Assembly (NCBI RefSeq): GCF_038396755.1
Contig: NZ_CP149822.1
Coordinates: forward strand, 6,014,844 to 6,078,843
Length of the DNA: 64,000 nucleotides
Reading direction: 5' to 3'
From: Chitinophaga pollutisoli
GTDB taxonomy: Bacteria > Bacteroidota > Bacteroidia > Chitinophagales > Chitinophagaceae
Positions 1-8,940 of this stretch are shown here, in pieces. Both the position numbers and the translations under genes were made by a program. How positions within the stretch are numbered: the first letter of the stretch is position 1; each line of letters opens with the position of its first letter. Below the pieces are notes generated by a model. It searched no databases. It was given only the letters and a program-made list of their open reading frames with translations, and was not told the DNA's origin.

Positions 1-747
1 CTGAACTTTAACCGCAACGAGATCATCGCCCTCTCCGACTCCGTGCTGAGTTACGGCACCTTCATCTTTGGCGGCCCGCAATCGCAGGCGCGCGTTGGGC
101 AGTCGGTAGGCTCCGTGCAGGTGTATAATTCTCTCGGCGTCGATCCCAATACGGGGGATATGATCTATGAAGACCGGAATAAGGATGGTAAATGGGACGC
201 AAAAGATTACATCTTCGTGCCCATCGCCCTTCCCAAATTTACCGGCGGTACAACGCTTTCGGCCGGGTATAAAGGTGTGTCCGTGGAAGCGCTGTTTTCT
301 TATGTGGTGGGTACCAAGATCTACGACTACTACGAACAATCCCTCCGCAACTACGATCTCGACTGGTTCGGCGTGATGCCCAACAAATTCGATGTCGTGA
401 ACAAACGCTGGCGCAAGCCCGGCGACGTGACGGACGTTCCCCGCGCCGTTGCAGGCCCTCATGGAGCCGGCAAAACGGCGGACTGGAATTACCGTCCTTC
501 CACGCAATTCATTTACGACGCTTCGTACCTGCGCCTGCGCAACCTCACGGTGGCGTATATGCTGCCGAAAAGGTTGCTGGACATGGCTACCATTACCCGC
601 TGCAAAGTGTATGTGGCCGCGCAGAACCTGTTTACAATAACCAAATACATCGGCTTCGATCCGGAAGCGGCTTCCAACTCCGGCATCGTTTCTTCCAACC
701 TTCCCAATCCCAGGAGCATGGTGTTGGGCGTAGACCTGTCTTTCTAA
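1..747 (+). CDS. SusC/RagA-family TonB-linked outer membrane protein, C-terminal part (5' end outside window)
   Basis: The frame is open from base 1 and ends at TAA 745-747, so only the last 248 residues are present. The visible part carries a DPNTGDMIYEDRNKDG-type loop, alternating aromatic beta strands (SAGYKGVSVEALFSY, YLRLRNLTVAYMLPK) and a closing VLGVDLSF strand ending in Phe, as in the C-terminal barrel of SusC/RagA transporters. The family imports glycans, peptides or other large nutrients through the outer membrane with TonB energy. A SusD-type lipoprotein follows 10 bp downstream, which supports the call. The substrate cannot be told from this fragment. Confidence 0.93.
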   Translation: MNFNRNEIIALSDSVLSYGTFIFGGPQSQARVGQSVGSVQVYNSLGVDPNTGDMIYEDRNKDGKWDAKDYIFVPIALPKFTGGTTLSAGYKGVSVEALFSYVVGTKIYDYYEQSLRNYDLDWFGVMPNKFDVVNKRWRKPGDVTDVPRAVAGPHGAGKTADWNYRPSTQFIYDASYLRLRNLTVAYMLPKRLLDMATITRCKVYVAAQNLFTITKYIGFDPEAASNSGIVSSNLPNPRSMVLGVDLSF

Positions 748-757
748 AACTTACATC

Positions 758-2083
758 ATGAAGAAATCATTTTTCCTGCATATATCCGCATGCGCCATCA
801 TGGGAATGGCCTCCTGCGCCAACAAGCTGGACGTGCAGCCCGATACCCTGGTGTCGCCCGACCAGGTGAACAGCAGTAATGTGGGGCTGGTGCTTAATGG
901 CGCCAGGCTCGCGCTGACCAACAACGCATTCTACAATTATTACATCCTCACCGAAATCATGGGGGATGATGTGCAGACCACCAGCCTGCAAGGCTACGAG
1001 TTATGCAATATTCCCGTAACCGACAACTCCCTGACCATCGCCTACCGTTACCCCTTCGCCTGTGTCAATAATGCGAACGTGGTGATCCGGTACTACAGTG
1101 CCCATACCGGTGAGGCGGCATTGCGGCCGATTGCCGGCGAAGCTTACCTCCTGAGGGCCTATGCTTACATGTTGCTGAATGAGCAGTTCGGAAAAGTAGC
1201 GATCATGGACGGAACGGAGGATCCCTTATCCTACCCCGAACGGCAATCCGAAGAGAAAGTAAAAGCGGAGATTGAGGCTAACCTGTTAAAGGCGGTGGAG
1301 TTGCTGCCTGATGCCGGAGGCAAGCCCCTGAAAGGTAGTAAGCAAGCCGCACAATTGCTGCTGGCGCGCTTTTACCTGAACAACGGGAAGTTTGCCGAAG
1401 CTGAAAATCTGGCCAATGCCGTGATCACCTCGGGAAAATTCGCCCTGCTTGATGAGAAGTTCGACGAGATCTTCAAATACAATACCGCTTCCAAAGAGAT
1501 GGTGTATGCCGTTGCGGAAGTTTCTTCCGGTGTCAATAACACCAAACAAGGGCTGCCGGGCGTATATGGTCCTGGCAGCGGCCGCGCAGGTGGTGCTAAC
1601 ATCTGGATTGATTCGAACCTCGTGAAATCTTACGAGAACACCGATATCAGGAAGCCATTTTTCACGAGAATGAAAGGCTCGAGCATTACCGATACCGTTT
1701 GGTTCCTGGTGAAGTTCCCGGAAGAATTGCAACCCTCCTATCCCATCTGCCGCTACAGCGAAGCGTTTCTCATTGCCGCAGAAGCAAAAGCCAGAACAGG
1801 CACGGTGGACGTGACGCGCTACAACGAACTGCGCGCCAAGCGCAAAGCCTCCCTGGCCGCCAATGGCGACTTCGCCAATGCCGCCGCCTTCCTGGACGCG
1901 ATTGAGCTGGAACGCAGGAGGGAATTCGTGGGAGAACGCCACCGCTGGCAGGATATGCGCCGCTTCGGCAAGGCGATCCCCTGGCTGGAAGGGTTCCAGC
2001 AACCCGCGGGCCACGTCATCTTCCCCATCCCGGAAAGACTGTTCACCCTCAATCCCACCCTCCAACAGAACGACGATTATTAG
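758..2083 (+). CDS. RagB/SusD-family nutrient uptake outer membrane lipoprotein
   Basis: 441 residues with a lipoprotein signal peptide: hydrophobic stretch then MASCANKLD, so Cys20 is the probable lipidated residue. SusD hallmarks are visible: the helical TPR-like part (YLLRAYAYMLLNEQFGK, QAAQLLLARFYLNNGKFAEAENLA) and the C-terminal block ELERRREFVGERHRWQDMRRFG. SusD proteins sit on the cell surface as the lid of the SusC pore and capture ligand. It lies 10 bp after the SusC gene and 19 bp before a thioredoxin-like gene, so one operon is likely. At 441 residues it is somewhat short for the family (usually 450-600). Confidence 0.95.
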   Translation: MKKSFFLHISACAIMGMASCANKLDVQPDTLVSPDQVNSSNVGLVLNGARLALTNNAFYNYYILTEIMGDDVQTTSLQGYELCNIPVTDNSLTIAYRYPFACVNNANVVIRYYSAHTGEAALRPIAGEAYLLRAYAYMLLNEQFGKVAIMDGTEDPLSYPERQSEEKVKAEIEANLLKAVELLPDAGGKPLKGSKQAAQLLLARFYLNNGKFAEAENLANAVITSGKFALLDEKFDEIFKYNTASKEMVYAVAEVSSGVNNTKQGLPGVYGPGSGRAGGANIWIDSNLVKSYENTDIRKPFFTRMKGSSITDTVWFLVKFPEELQPSYPICRYSEAFLIAAEAKARTGTVDVTRYNELRAKRKASLAANGDFANAAAFLDAIELERRREFVGERHRWQDMRRFGKAIPWLEGFQQPAGHVIFPIPERLFTLNPTLQQNDDY

Positions 2084-2102
2084 TTAAATAAACCTAACAG
2101 GA

Positions 2103-3353
2103 ATGAAGAACGCAATGTTGAAACCTGCTTTACTGGCGCTGCTGATGAGTCCGGCGGCGCTCATGGCCCAGAAAGCCAATCTGCCAAAACAAATCACGGT
2201 AAAAGGATCAGTGAAATTCGCCACGCCCGAAGGCCAGCCACGCAAAATATGGCTGAGCCGCGACAATGGCACCGGCAAACCCACCGTCGTGGATTCCGTG
2301 GAACTCGGTCCTGATCTCACCTACTCCTTCCGCATCAAACAAGACCATCCGGGTATTTACAAACTGAACGTGATGTATTGGGATCATATCACCTTCTGGA
2401 GCGATGCCGATGTAAAAGTGGCTTCGCGCGGGTACGACACGGCAAAGATGAAAGTGAAAATCCCGCACTTCTACTTCGTGGATGGCTCGTCCGACAACAA
2501 CTTCATCAACCAGATGGAATTGAATAACACCAACGGTTACCTCCGTTCGGTCGACGAATACAACCAGGAGTATTATGCCAAGCAGCATAAGGAAAAAACC
2601 GGAGATTCCGCCTGGGCGAATTACTGGAAGGACCGCCGCCGTTATAATCCCCTGCGCGAAGACAATGACCAGCGCGAAGATCTGCTGATGAAAGTGTATA
2701 AAGACCGCCCCGTGCTGATTTATGCCCTCCGCAGCGCAGGCAGCCCGCACGACACCACGCAATACGCATCCACCCTGCGCCAGCTGGATCATCTCATCAA
2801 ACTGTACCCCTGGCTGAGTGAGGCCAAAAACCTCAAAAACACCATCATCAAAAACCGCGCGCAGATGATGAAGCTCCAGCCCGGACAGCCCGCGCCTTCC
2901 ATCTCCTACCCGGACAACTTCGGCAAGCTGCAGGGATTGGAAAAATACAAGGGAAAATATCTCCTGGTCGATTTCTGGGCTAGCTGGTGCGGCCCCTGCC
3001 GCCAGGCGATCCCGAAAGTGAAAGAACTGCATGAGCAATACAAGGCGAAAGGCCTCGAAGTAGTGAGCATTTCCATCGATACGGACAAGAAAGCCTGGGA
3101 AAAGGCCATGGCGGATGAAAATATGCCCTGGGAGCAACTCCTGAGCGACAACAAAGACAAAACGATGGAGCTTTACCAGTTCTCCGGCATCCCCACGCTT
3201 TACCTCATCGACCGCGAAGGCAAGATCGTGACCAAGTTCACCGGTTACAGTCCCGAAGCGGAAGCCATGATCAAACAGGCGATCGAGAAAGGCATCTCCG
3301 GACAGGCCCAGCCCGCGGGAGAAAAGAAAGTGATCAAGGCAATGTCCATGTAA
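2103..3353 (+). CDS. TlpA-family thioredoxin-like protein with N-terminal DUF4369-like domain
   Basis: 416 residues. A signal peptide (first ~22 residues, ending LMAQ) suggests the periplasm. Residues ~25-130 form a beta-rich domain like DUF4369 and the middle is helical. From about residue 260 there is an AhpC/TlpA-type thioredoxin domain with the redox motif WASWCGPCRQ and the cis-Pro segment SGIPTLYLID. Such proteins keep periplasmic thiols reduced or act as disulfide reductases; the target is unknown. It is the third gene of the SusCD operon and is followed 11 bp later by a second gene of the same type. Confidence 0.9.
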   Translation: MKNAMLKPALLALLMSPAALMAQKANLPKQITVKGSVKFATPEGQPRKIWLSRDNGTGKPTVVDSVELGPDLTYSFRIKQDHPGIYKLNVMYWDHITFWSDADVKVASRGYDTAKMKVKIPHFYFVDGSSDNNFINQMELNNTNGYLRSVDEYNQEYYAKQHKEKTGDSAWANYWKDRRRYNPLREDNDQREDLLMKVYKDRPVLIYALRSAGSPHDTTQYASTLRQLDHLIKLYPWLSEAKNLKNTIIKNRAQMMKLQPGQPAPSISYPDNFGKLQGLEKYKGKYLLVDFWASWCGPCRQAIPKVKELHEQYKAKGLEVVSISIDTDKKAWEKAMADENMPWEQLLSDNKDKTMELYQFSGIPTLYLIDREGKIVTKFTGYSPEAEAMIKQAIEKGISGQAQPAGEKKVIKAMSM

Positions 3354-3364
3354 TATAAACAGTC

Positions 3365-4537
3365 ATGCAGCAATTAATCTTTTCTGTCATTGCGATGGCG
3401 GCTGCCTTGCAGGTTTCCGCGCAGCAAAAGTATACGGTAGACGTGTACATGGCCGGCCAGGAAGGGCATAAGCTCACGTTGAGTTATGTCCGTAAAGGCG
3501 AAAGGCGTTCGGATACGGCCCAGCGCCTCCCCGACGGCGGGCTCCGTTTCAGCGGGGAGATGGAAGGTCCGGTAGTGGCGGTGATGTTGAACAACCACCC
3601 GGCCAGCCGTTTCCAGTTGTCGCAGGGTGGTATGTTCATTCCCGGCCCTTTACTGGAATTTGTGCTGGAAGACGGGCGCACTGTTATCAAGGGAACTTCC
3701 GAAAAATCGTTCATGGCGATTGCCAAAGGCGGCAAGCTGAACACGGAATTCGCGAAGTTCCATGCCCGGGAATTGCCGCTGATTGAAAAGAAATGGGAGC
3801 TGACGAAAGAAGGCGCCCTGGCTTACAAAGGCGGCGATACCGCGCGTTCCACCGCCTGCAGGCAGGAAGGGAATGCGCTGGATGCGAAAAGGAAGGAGCT
3901 GCAGCGGGAGTATATCGTAAAGCACCCGGGTTCCTTCGTGAGCATGTACTTGCTGAGCACCCTCTATGAGGAATATACACCGCAAGCGTATGCCGAGGTT
4001 TACGGAAAGCTCGCTCCCGCCTGGAAATCGACTTTCTACGGAAAGCTGATCGCCAACAAGATCGAAAGCACCCGCGCCACGGCCATCGGCATGCCCGCGA
4101 TTGATTTCACGAAGAAAGACCTTCAGGGAACAGACTTCTCGCTGTCGTCCCTCAAAGGGAAGTACGTGCTGGTTGATTTCTGGGGCAGCTGGTGCGGCCC
4201 CTGCCGCGCAAGCCACCCGCATATGCGCAAGCTTTACGATCAATACAAGTCGAAAGGTTTTGAAATCGTAGGTGTTTCTGATGAAAAATCGCCAAGCCTC
4301 GAAAGCGCGGAAAAGTCCTGGAAAGGCGCCGTGGAAAAGGATGGGATCAACTGGCTGCATGTGCTGAACAACTACGGTAAAGGCGATTTCGACCTCGTAC
4401 AGAAATACGGCATCACCGGTTTTCCCACCAAATTCCTCCTCGACCCCCAGGGCAAGATCATCTGGAAGCTCGTGGGCGGTGGTAAGGAAAGCGAAGACCA
4501 GCTCGACGGGAAGCTAAAAGAATTATTAGGCCAATAA
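3365..4537 (+). CDS. TlpA-family disulfide reductase
   Basis: 390 residues, signal peptide ending around VSAQ, an N-terminal DUF4369-like beta domain (TVDVYMAGQEGHKLTLSYV), a helical middle, and a C-terminal thioredoxin domain with WGSWCGPCRASHP and the cis-Pro segment TGFPTKFLLD. Both CxxC cysteines are present, so it should be redox active. It is diverged from the preceding gene but has the same domain order, suggesting an old tandem duplication. A terminator lies 28 bp past its stop, making it the last gene of the SusCD operon. Confidence 0.9.
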   Translation: MQQLIFSVIAMAAALQVSAQQKYTVDVYMAGQEGHKLTLSYVRKGERRSDTAQRLPDGGLRFSGEMEGPVVAVMLNNHPASRFQLSQGGMFIPGPLLEFVLEDGRTVIKGTSEKSFMAIAKGGKLNTEFAKFHARELPLIEKKWELTKEGALAYKGGDTARSTACRQEGNALDAKRKELQREYIVKHPGSFVSMYLLSTLYEEYTPQAYAEVYGKLAPAWKSTFYGKLIANKIESTRATAIGMPAIDFTKKDLQGTDFSLSSLKGKYVLVDFWGSWCGPCRASHPHMRKLYDQYKSKGFEIVGVSDEKSPSLESAEKSWKGAVEKDGINWLHVLNNYGKGDFDLVQKYGITGFPTKFLLDPQGKIIWKLVGGGKESEDQLDGKLKELLGQ

Positions 4538-4564
4538 CGCGGTTGGTATGATAAGCAAGAAAAA

Positions 4565-4591
4565 GGGACGCTTCCGGGCGTTCCTTTTTTT
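4565..4591. terminator. Rho-independent terminator between convergent genes
   Basis: A 7-bp stem (4565-4571 with 4578-4584, one G-T pair) with a 6-nt loop is followed by seven T on the plus strand. It ends the SusCD-TlpA operon; the A run on its left lets it also act, more weakly, for the reverse-strand regulator. Confidence 0.75.
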
Positions 4592-5231
4592 ATGCCTGGA
4601 TAAGCCCTTGCTGCACGGCCAGCCGGATCATGGACGCCACATTGGGCGAACCGAATTTCTGTAGGAGGTTTTTGCGGTGGGTTTCTACCGTCAGCGGGCT
4701 GAGATGCAGCATAGCGGCGATGTCGGTCGTGGTTTTGCCGTCGGCGATGAGCAGGAGGATTTCTTTTTCCCGCCGGGTGAGCTGCGGCATCTCCCGAAGC
4801 TCCGTGGCGGAGGGTTTGGCCATAATCTCGCGGACGGCTTTGCTGAACGTGAGGAGTCCTTCATGCGCTTCGCGGATGCAGCGGATGAGCTCGTCGGCCG
4901 CCACGTTCTTTAGCAGGTAGCCGGAGGCGCCTTGTTGGAGCATCTGGAGGATCATGCTGCGCTCAGCGTGATTGCTGAGGGCGAGGATGCGGGTGGCGGG
5001 GGAAATGTTCCGGATGTCGCGGCAAAGGTCGAGGCCGCTCGTGTCGGGCAGGGCGATGTCGAGCAGAAGGATGTCGGCGTGGGAAGATTGAAGAAATTCC
5101 AGGCATTCGCGGCCGCTGCCGAAGCAACCGGCGATCTCCATGCCGGGGGCCGCTTCCAGCAGTTTCTGCAACCCCTCGGTTATCAGCGGATGGTCGTCTG
5201 CAATGGCGATCTGAATGGTTTGTGAAGACAT
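4590..5231 (-). CDS. NarL/FixJ-type response regulator (REC plus LuxR HTH)
   Basis: 213 residues. The N-terminal receiver domain has the acidic pair in IADDHP (residues ~10-12), the phospho-acceptor Asp in LLLLDIALP (~residue 57) and the conserved Lys in YLLKN. The C-terminal LuxR-type helix-turn-helix has LTRREKEILLLIADGKTTTDIA and LSPLTVETHRKNLLQKFG. These regulators normally pair with HisKA_3 sensor kinases and bind DNA as phosphorylated dimers. No kinase gene is adjacent. The only HisKA_3 kinase in the window is at 50.1-52.1 kb; a partnership would be a guess. Confidence 0.95.
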   Translation of the reverse strand: MSSQTIQIAIADDHPLITEGLQKLLEAAPGMEIAGCFGSGRECLEFLQSSHADILLLDIALPDTSGLDLCRDIRNISPATRILALSNHAERSMILQMLQQGASGYLLKNVAADELIRCIREAHEGLLTFSKAVREIMAKPSATELREMPQLTRREKEILLLIADGKTTTDIAAMLHLSPLTVETHRKNLLQKFGSPNVASMIRLAVQQGLIQA

Positions 5232-5348
5232 GGCGTTTGCGGGCTGGATGCATCCCGCGTCTCAAAAATATCAATTATTCGCAACGGCGAGGCATCCCGT
5301 TCCGAAACTACCGGGAAACAGGTAGGAAATTTCACCCGGATGAAGGTA

Positions 5349-5379
5349 TTGAACCAGGCCGGGACTGGTTTTACTTTTG
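5349..5379 (+). promoter_or_regulatory. Candidate Bacteroidota-type promoter for the small lipoprotein gene
   Basis: TTG at 5349-5351, a 20-bp spacer, then TACTTTTG at 5372-5379, which matches the TAnnTTTG -7 consensus exactly. It lies 65 bp before the lipoprotein ATG and within the divergent gap to the response regulator. Confidence 0.6.
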
Positions 5380-5443
5380 TGATGCGCAGTATATCCATGC
5401 GCCGCGGCGCTGCTAACCATTACCATTTAAAACAAACGCTTAT

Positions 5444-5833
5444 ATGAAATCATTGAAATTGCTCTGCTTGCCGCTGTTAGCCCTTTCGATCGGCCTGGCC
5501 GCCTGCGGCGGGAAAGATAAGGACCCCGTACCCGGCGGTTCCGCGAAGAAAGTACAATACAAAGCTACCGCCAGCGCGGGCGTGCAATTGTATTCCGCCA
5601 TATATGGCTACGACCAGTCCATCACCACAGTAACAAGTATCGGCGGTACTACCTGGGCGAGCCCGGTGATCGATGTGCCTGCTTCCGCCAGGGGCGGCAC
5701 CTGCGTAGTAGGCGCTGTTGGCGCGAATGCGCAGTCTACGCTGAAAGTAGAAATGTTCGTCAACGGCGAACTGGTGAAAACGGGTACCTCCAGCGGTACG
5801 GCGCTTTCCGCAGGCACTAATTTGGTGTTTTAA
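5444..5833 (+). CDS. Small lipoprotein of unknown function
   Basis: 129 residues. The N-terminus is a clear lipoprotein signal (LALSIGLAACGGKDKD, Cys21 lipidated). The mature part of ~108 residues is rich in Ala, Thr, Ser and Gly with alternating strands (YKATASAGVQLYSAIYGYD, LKVEMFVNGELVKTG) and looks like one small beta-sandwich. I do not recognise a family. It stands alone behind its own promoter, divergent from the LuxR-type regulator, which might control it (inference from position only). Confidence 0.8.
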   Translation: MKSLKLLCLPLLALSIGLAACGGKDKDPVPGGSAKKVQYKATASAGVQLYSAIYGYDQSITTVTSIGGTTWASPVIDVPASARGGTCVVGAVGANAQSTLKVEMFVNGELVKTGTSSGTALSAGTNLVF

Positions 5834-5963
5834 CAGGGCATGATAATATCCGCCGTAATCGCCAAACGATTAGTAAAACCGGCCGGTTTCGCGTCCGGTT
5901 TTCGCTTTTTCGTTGAACGGAGTGATGATTTTGATTAAATTGGGGAAAGAAATTCCCTCCGCC

Positions 5964-6494
5964 ATGCATCCTGCCGACTTCCGCATCCGCCCGCTCGCCA
6001 ATAACGAAACCACGCTGGCCGCATTATCCGCCTTGTTGATGGAAACGGTGGCCCATGGGGGTTCCGTGAGTTTTATGCATCCCTTGCCGGAGCATGAAGC
6101 GCGGGCTTTCTGGCAGGGATCTTTGGCGGCGGCAGCCAACGGAGGGCGGATCGTCCTGGGTGCATTTGATGCAGCCGGTAAACTCGCCGGGACGGTGACC
6201 CTCCTGCTCGATCTTCCTCCCAACCAGCCCCACCGCGCGGAGATCGCCAAGATGATGACCGGCGTCGCCTATCGCGGAAGGGGCATTGCCCGCGCGTTGC
6301 TGGCTTTCGCGGAGCAGCTGGCGCTCCAACACGGGCGTACCCTGCTCACCCTCGATACGGCGGAAGACGATGGCGCCGCAGGTTTATACGAAAAATCCGG
6401 CTACCAGCGAAGCGGCGTCATTCCCGATTTTGCGCTTAAACCCCACGGCGGCCTTACCGGTACGATCATTTTCTGGAAGCGGCTCCGTTCCTGA
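5964..6494 (+). CDS. GNAT-family N-acetyltransferase
   Basis: 176 residues from ATG 5964; in-frame ATG 5925 and TTG 5913 would add up to 17 residues, but the GNAT fold begins with FRIRPL just after the chosen start. The acetyl-CoA binding loop is seen in VAYRGRGIARALLAFAEQLA (motif R/QxxGxG/A), followed by the LTLDTAEDDGAAGLYEKSGYQRSG region typical of the C-terminal half. The enzyme should transfer an acetyl group from acetyl-CoA to an amine; the substrate is unknown. Monocistronic and convergent with the next gene. Confidence 0.88.
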   Translation: MHPADFRIRPLANNETTLAALSALLMETVAHGGSVSFMHPLPEHEARAFWQGSLAAAANGGRIVLGAFDAAGKLAGTVTLLLDLPPNQPHRAEIAKMMTGVAYRGRGIARALLAFAEQLALQHGRTLLTLDTAEDDGAAGLYEKSGYQRSGVIPDFALKPHGGLTGTIIFWKRLRS

Positions 6495-6513
6495 ATAATT
6501 ATTTTGTTGTAAC

Positions 6514-7344
6514 CTATTCCCCCGGATGCGATTCCCATTTCTCACCATGCGGCACGCGATATTGCATTTGCGTATATCCATTGATGTTGTAAGCGTCACC
6601 CATGCCGTGGTGCGCGCATGCAACCATCCCCGTTACTTTCCCTTGTGTATCACGGGTAAACTTAAACGTCAAATCCCGTTCTTTTGCAAAAAATACGTCT
6701 TGCCGCTCGGGGAAAAGGGACATGGGTTCCCGCGCCGTATGCAGCACCAGCCAGCCATTTTCCGCTGAAATAGTGAGCGCATTTTCCGGCCCTTTGTATT
6801 TCCCCGAAAAAGCCTGTAAGGTTTCTTTCTTCATTTCCAGTGTTTTTCGCGTATTCTCGTACGGGGCAGGGCCATGGTCGAAACTCAGTATCCGCGCCAT
6901 CTTCCACCTTCCTTCCTGTAAAAGCAAAAGGTGCGTAAACTTCGCAAGGCCGTCGCGGTATTCATGCGTATTCTTCAGGATATAGAAATAATGGCTGCCG
7001 GAGATGATAGCGCCGTAAAGCGAATCGTTTTTACGTAAGGGAAACACCATTACCGTACCCGGCACCGCTTCCCTGCGCAGGCTGAAATCGTTGCCGGGCT
7101 TGCAAAGGCCGTTGGTGAAGCTTTTCATCATCGCGTCTGCCCCGAAGGTAGGGCCGCCTTTATCGTGGTAAAACTCCACATCGTCCGTCAGCATGGGCCG
7201 TATTCCGGACAGGTTGCAGGTATTGTAGCTTTGCCAGAAAAGGCTGTCGGCCGCCAGTACGGCTTTGGTAACCTCTGCGTCGGATTGCGCGCGGGCTAGC
7301 AAACAAAATAGCAGGGCGTTCAGGGTTAAAATGGTACTTTTCAT
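6514..7344 (-). CDS. Secreted NTF2-like (DUF4440/SnoaL-type) protein
   Basis: 276 residues from the ATG at 7344 (MKSTILTL), chosen because a signal peptide ending in ARAQS follows; a longer frame to 7392 adds 16 residues without purpose. Residues ~25-150 resemble a nuclear-transport-factor-2-like domain (AADSLFWQSYNTCNLSGIRPMLTDDVEFYHD, then GRWKMARILSFDH). The remaining ~110 residues form a second beta-rich domain (FSGKYKGPENALTISAENGWL), like a lipocalin-type extension. Function unknown; probably periplasmic. Confidence 0.8.
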   Translation of the reverse strand: MKSTILTLNALLFCLLARAQSDAEVTKAVLAADSLFWQSYNTCNLSGIRPMLTDDVEFYHDKGGPTFGADAMMKSFTNGLCKPGNDFSLRREAVPGTVMVFPLRKNDSLYGAIISGSHYFYILKNTHEYRDGLAKFTHLLLLQEGRWKMARILSFDHGPAPYENTRKTLEMKKETLQAFSGKYKGPENALTISAENGWLVLHTAREPMSLFPERQDVFFAKERDLTFKFTRDTQGKVTGMVACAHHGMGDAYNINGYTQMQYRVPHGEKWESHPGE

Positions 7345-7471
7345 GTTGAAAGCGGTTGAAAAATGACGATGATATAATATTACAGCAAACAACCCGAACT
7401 TTTAATTGTTACAGTAGGTTTAACAAGGGAAATTTCAGACAAGAGAAGAAGCCCGGAAATAACCATCACAC

Positions 7472-8227
7472 ATGAAAAACACCGAAAGATTCAGCGGAAG
7501 GGCTGAACATTACATCAAGTACCGACCGCATTACCCGCATGCCATCATTGGCTGCCTGGAAGAAGCAGGCTGCCTGACCAAAGATTCCATCGTTGCCGAT
7601 GTCGGCTCCGGAACGGGTATTTCCTGCCTGCCGTTCCTGGAAAACGGCAACGCGGTGGTGGCTGTAGAGCCCAATACAGAAATGCGCGAAGCCTCCGAGC
7701 GTCTGCTCCACGGGTACCCGGGGTTCAGGGCGGTTGCCGGAACGGCGGAAAAGACCACCCTGGAAAACGGATCCGCAGATCTCATCGTGGCCGGGCAGGC
7801 ATTTCATTGGTTCCATGGCAGTGCCGCCAGGAATGAATTTGTGAGGATCGGCCGGCCGGGAGCATGCACCGTGCTCATGTGGAACGAGCGCGACATCCAG
7901 GACCAGCTCGGCAAGGAGTACGACGCCCTGCTGGAAGCCAACGCCGTTGATTACCGGGAAACCAACCACCGTAACGTTGGCCCCGCGCAGCTGTCGGCCT
8001 TCTACTCTCCTTCAGTATACCAGGCCTACACCTTCAGCAATGCACAGCAACTGGACCTCCCGGGCCTCAAAGGAAGAATGCTGTCTGCCAGCTACGCCCC
8101 CCAGCCCGGGCATCCCCTCTATGCGCCGATGATCAGCCAGCTGGAAGACCTCTTCGCCAAATATGCCAAAAACGGCCTGGTGAAATTCATGTACACCACC
8201 CGCCTCTACATCGGGCAACTGACATAA
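7472..8227 (+). CDS. Class I SAM-dependent methyltransferase
   Basis: 251 residues, typical of UbiE/Methyltransf_11-type enzymes. Motif I is VADVGSGTGISCLPFL (residues ~45-60), motif II is VAVEPNTEMREAS, and the post-motif region has DLIVAGQAFHWF. The N-terminus FSGRAEHYIKYRPHYP is a common start in this subfamily. The methyl acceptor cannot be predicted. Monocistronic; a strong terminator follows at 8255. Confidence 0.9.
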   Translation: MKNTERFSGRAEHYIKYRPHYPHAIIGCLEEAGCLTKDSIVADVGSGTGISCLPFLENGNAVVAVEPNTEMREASERLLHGYPGFRAVAGTAEKTTLENGSADLIVAGQAFHWFHGSAARNEFVRIGRPGACTVLMWNERDIQDQLGKEYDALLEANAVDYRETNHRNVGPAQLSAFYSPSVYQAYTFSNAQQLDLPGLKGRMLSASYAPQPGHPLYAPMISQLEDLFAKYAKNGLVKFMYTTRLYIGQLT

Positions 8228-8254
8228 ATCACGCGTATCCAAAGACATGAAAAA

Positions 8255-8277
8255 AGGCGCTCCGTGCTGGAGCGCCT
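8255..8277. terminator. Bidirectional terminator
   Basis: Perfect 9-bp stem (8255-8263 with 8269-8277) and a 5-nt loop. A run of A on the left gives a U tract for the reverse-strand PhnA gene; three T on the right serve the methyltransferase gene less well. Confidence 0.8.
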
Positions 8278-8300
8278 TTCCTATGCTTGTGAAATCAGCT

Positions 8301-8885
8301 TCACGCGTTTTGCTTGCGGACGTACTTCGTGAGGATCACGATCACCTGTCCTTCGATCTTCCCTTCGATCTGCTCCGTATTCTCTGCCACCAGGCGGATG
8401 TTTTTCACTACCGTTCCCATTTTGGCATTGAGCGTGGAGCCTTTCACATCCAGGGATTTGGTCAGCACCACCGTGTCGCCATGCTGGAGCACGGCGCCGT
8501 TGCTGTCGAGATGCAATTCCACCACATCGTCGTTCTCATGCTCGCCGGATGCTTTCGCCCAGGCGAGCAGCTCGTCGTCGAGGTACATCATGTCGAGCTG
8601 TTCCGCCGCCCAGGCTTCTTTGCGGAGGCGGTTCAGCATCCGCCACGATACTACTTGCACGACGGGTGTTTCGCTCCACATGGAGGTGGCGAGGCATTGC
8701 CAGTGCTGCGGATCCAGGGCTTCTTTACGTTCCAGCTGGGCGCGGCATTTGTCGCAGGCAACGATCTCCGCGTCGCGGCGGGATTCGGGGGAAAAGGGAA
8801 CTTCGTACACGGACAGTCCTTCCGTGGCGGAGCACATTTCGCAGCTGTTGTTGCTGCGTGCTTTCAGATCTTCAGGCAGTTTCAT
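8301..8885 (-). CDS. phnA: PhnA-domain zinc-ribbon protein
   Basis: 194 residues. The N-terminal part has two CxxC pairs (CEMC near residue 15 and CDKC near residue 45) forming a zinc ribbon. The C-terminal ~70 residues are the PhnA domain (LDSNGAVLQHGDTVVLTKSLDVKGS, KIEGQVIVILTKYVRK). The family is named after the E. coli phosphonate gene cluster, but no phosphonate genes are nearby and the true role is not settled. A TACCTTTG -7 element lies at 8911-8918 (reverse strand), 26 bp before the start. Confidence 0.9.
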   Translation of the reverse strand: MKLPEDLKARSNNSCEMCSATEGLSVYEVPFSPESRRDAEIVACDKCRAQLERKEALDPQHWQCLATSMWSETPVVQVVSWRMLNRLRKEAWAAEQLDMMYLDDELLAWAKASGEHENDDVVELHLDSNGAVLQHGDTVVLTKSLDVKGSTLNAKMGTVVKNIRLVAENTEQIEGKIEGQVIVILTKYVRKQNA

Positions 8886-8940
8886 TTTCGTCTTGGCTTT
8901 AGCGAAGGCGCAAAGGTACGTTTTTCTTTCCGCTTGCCCC

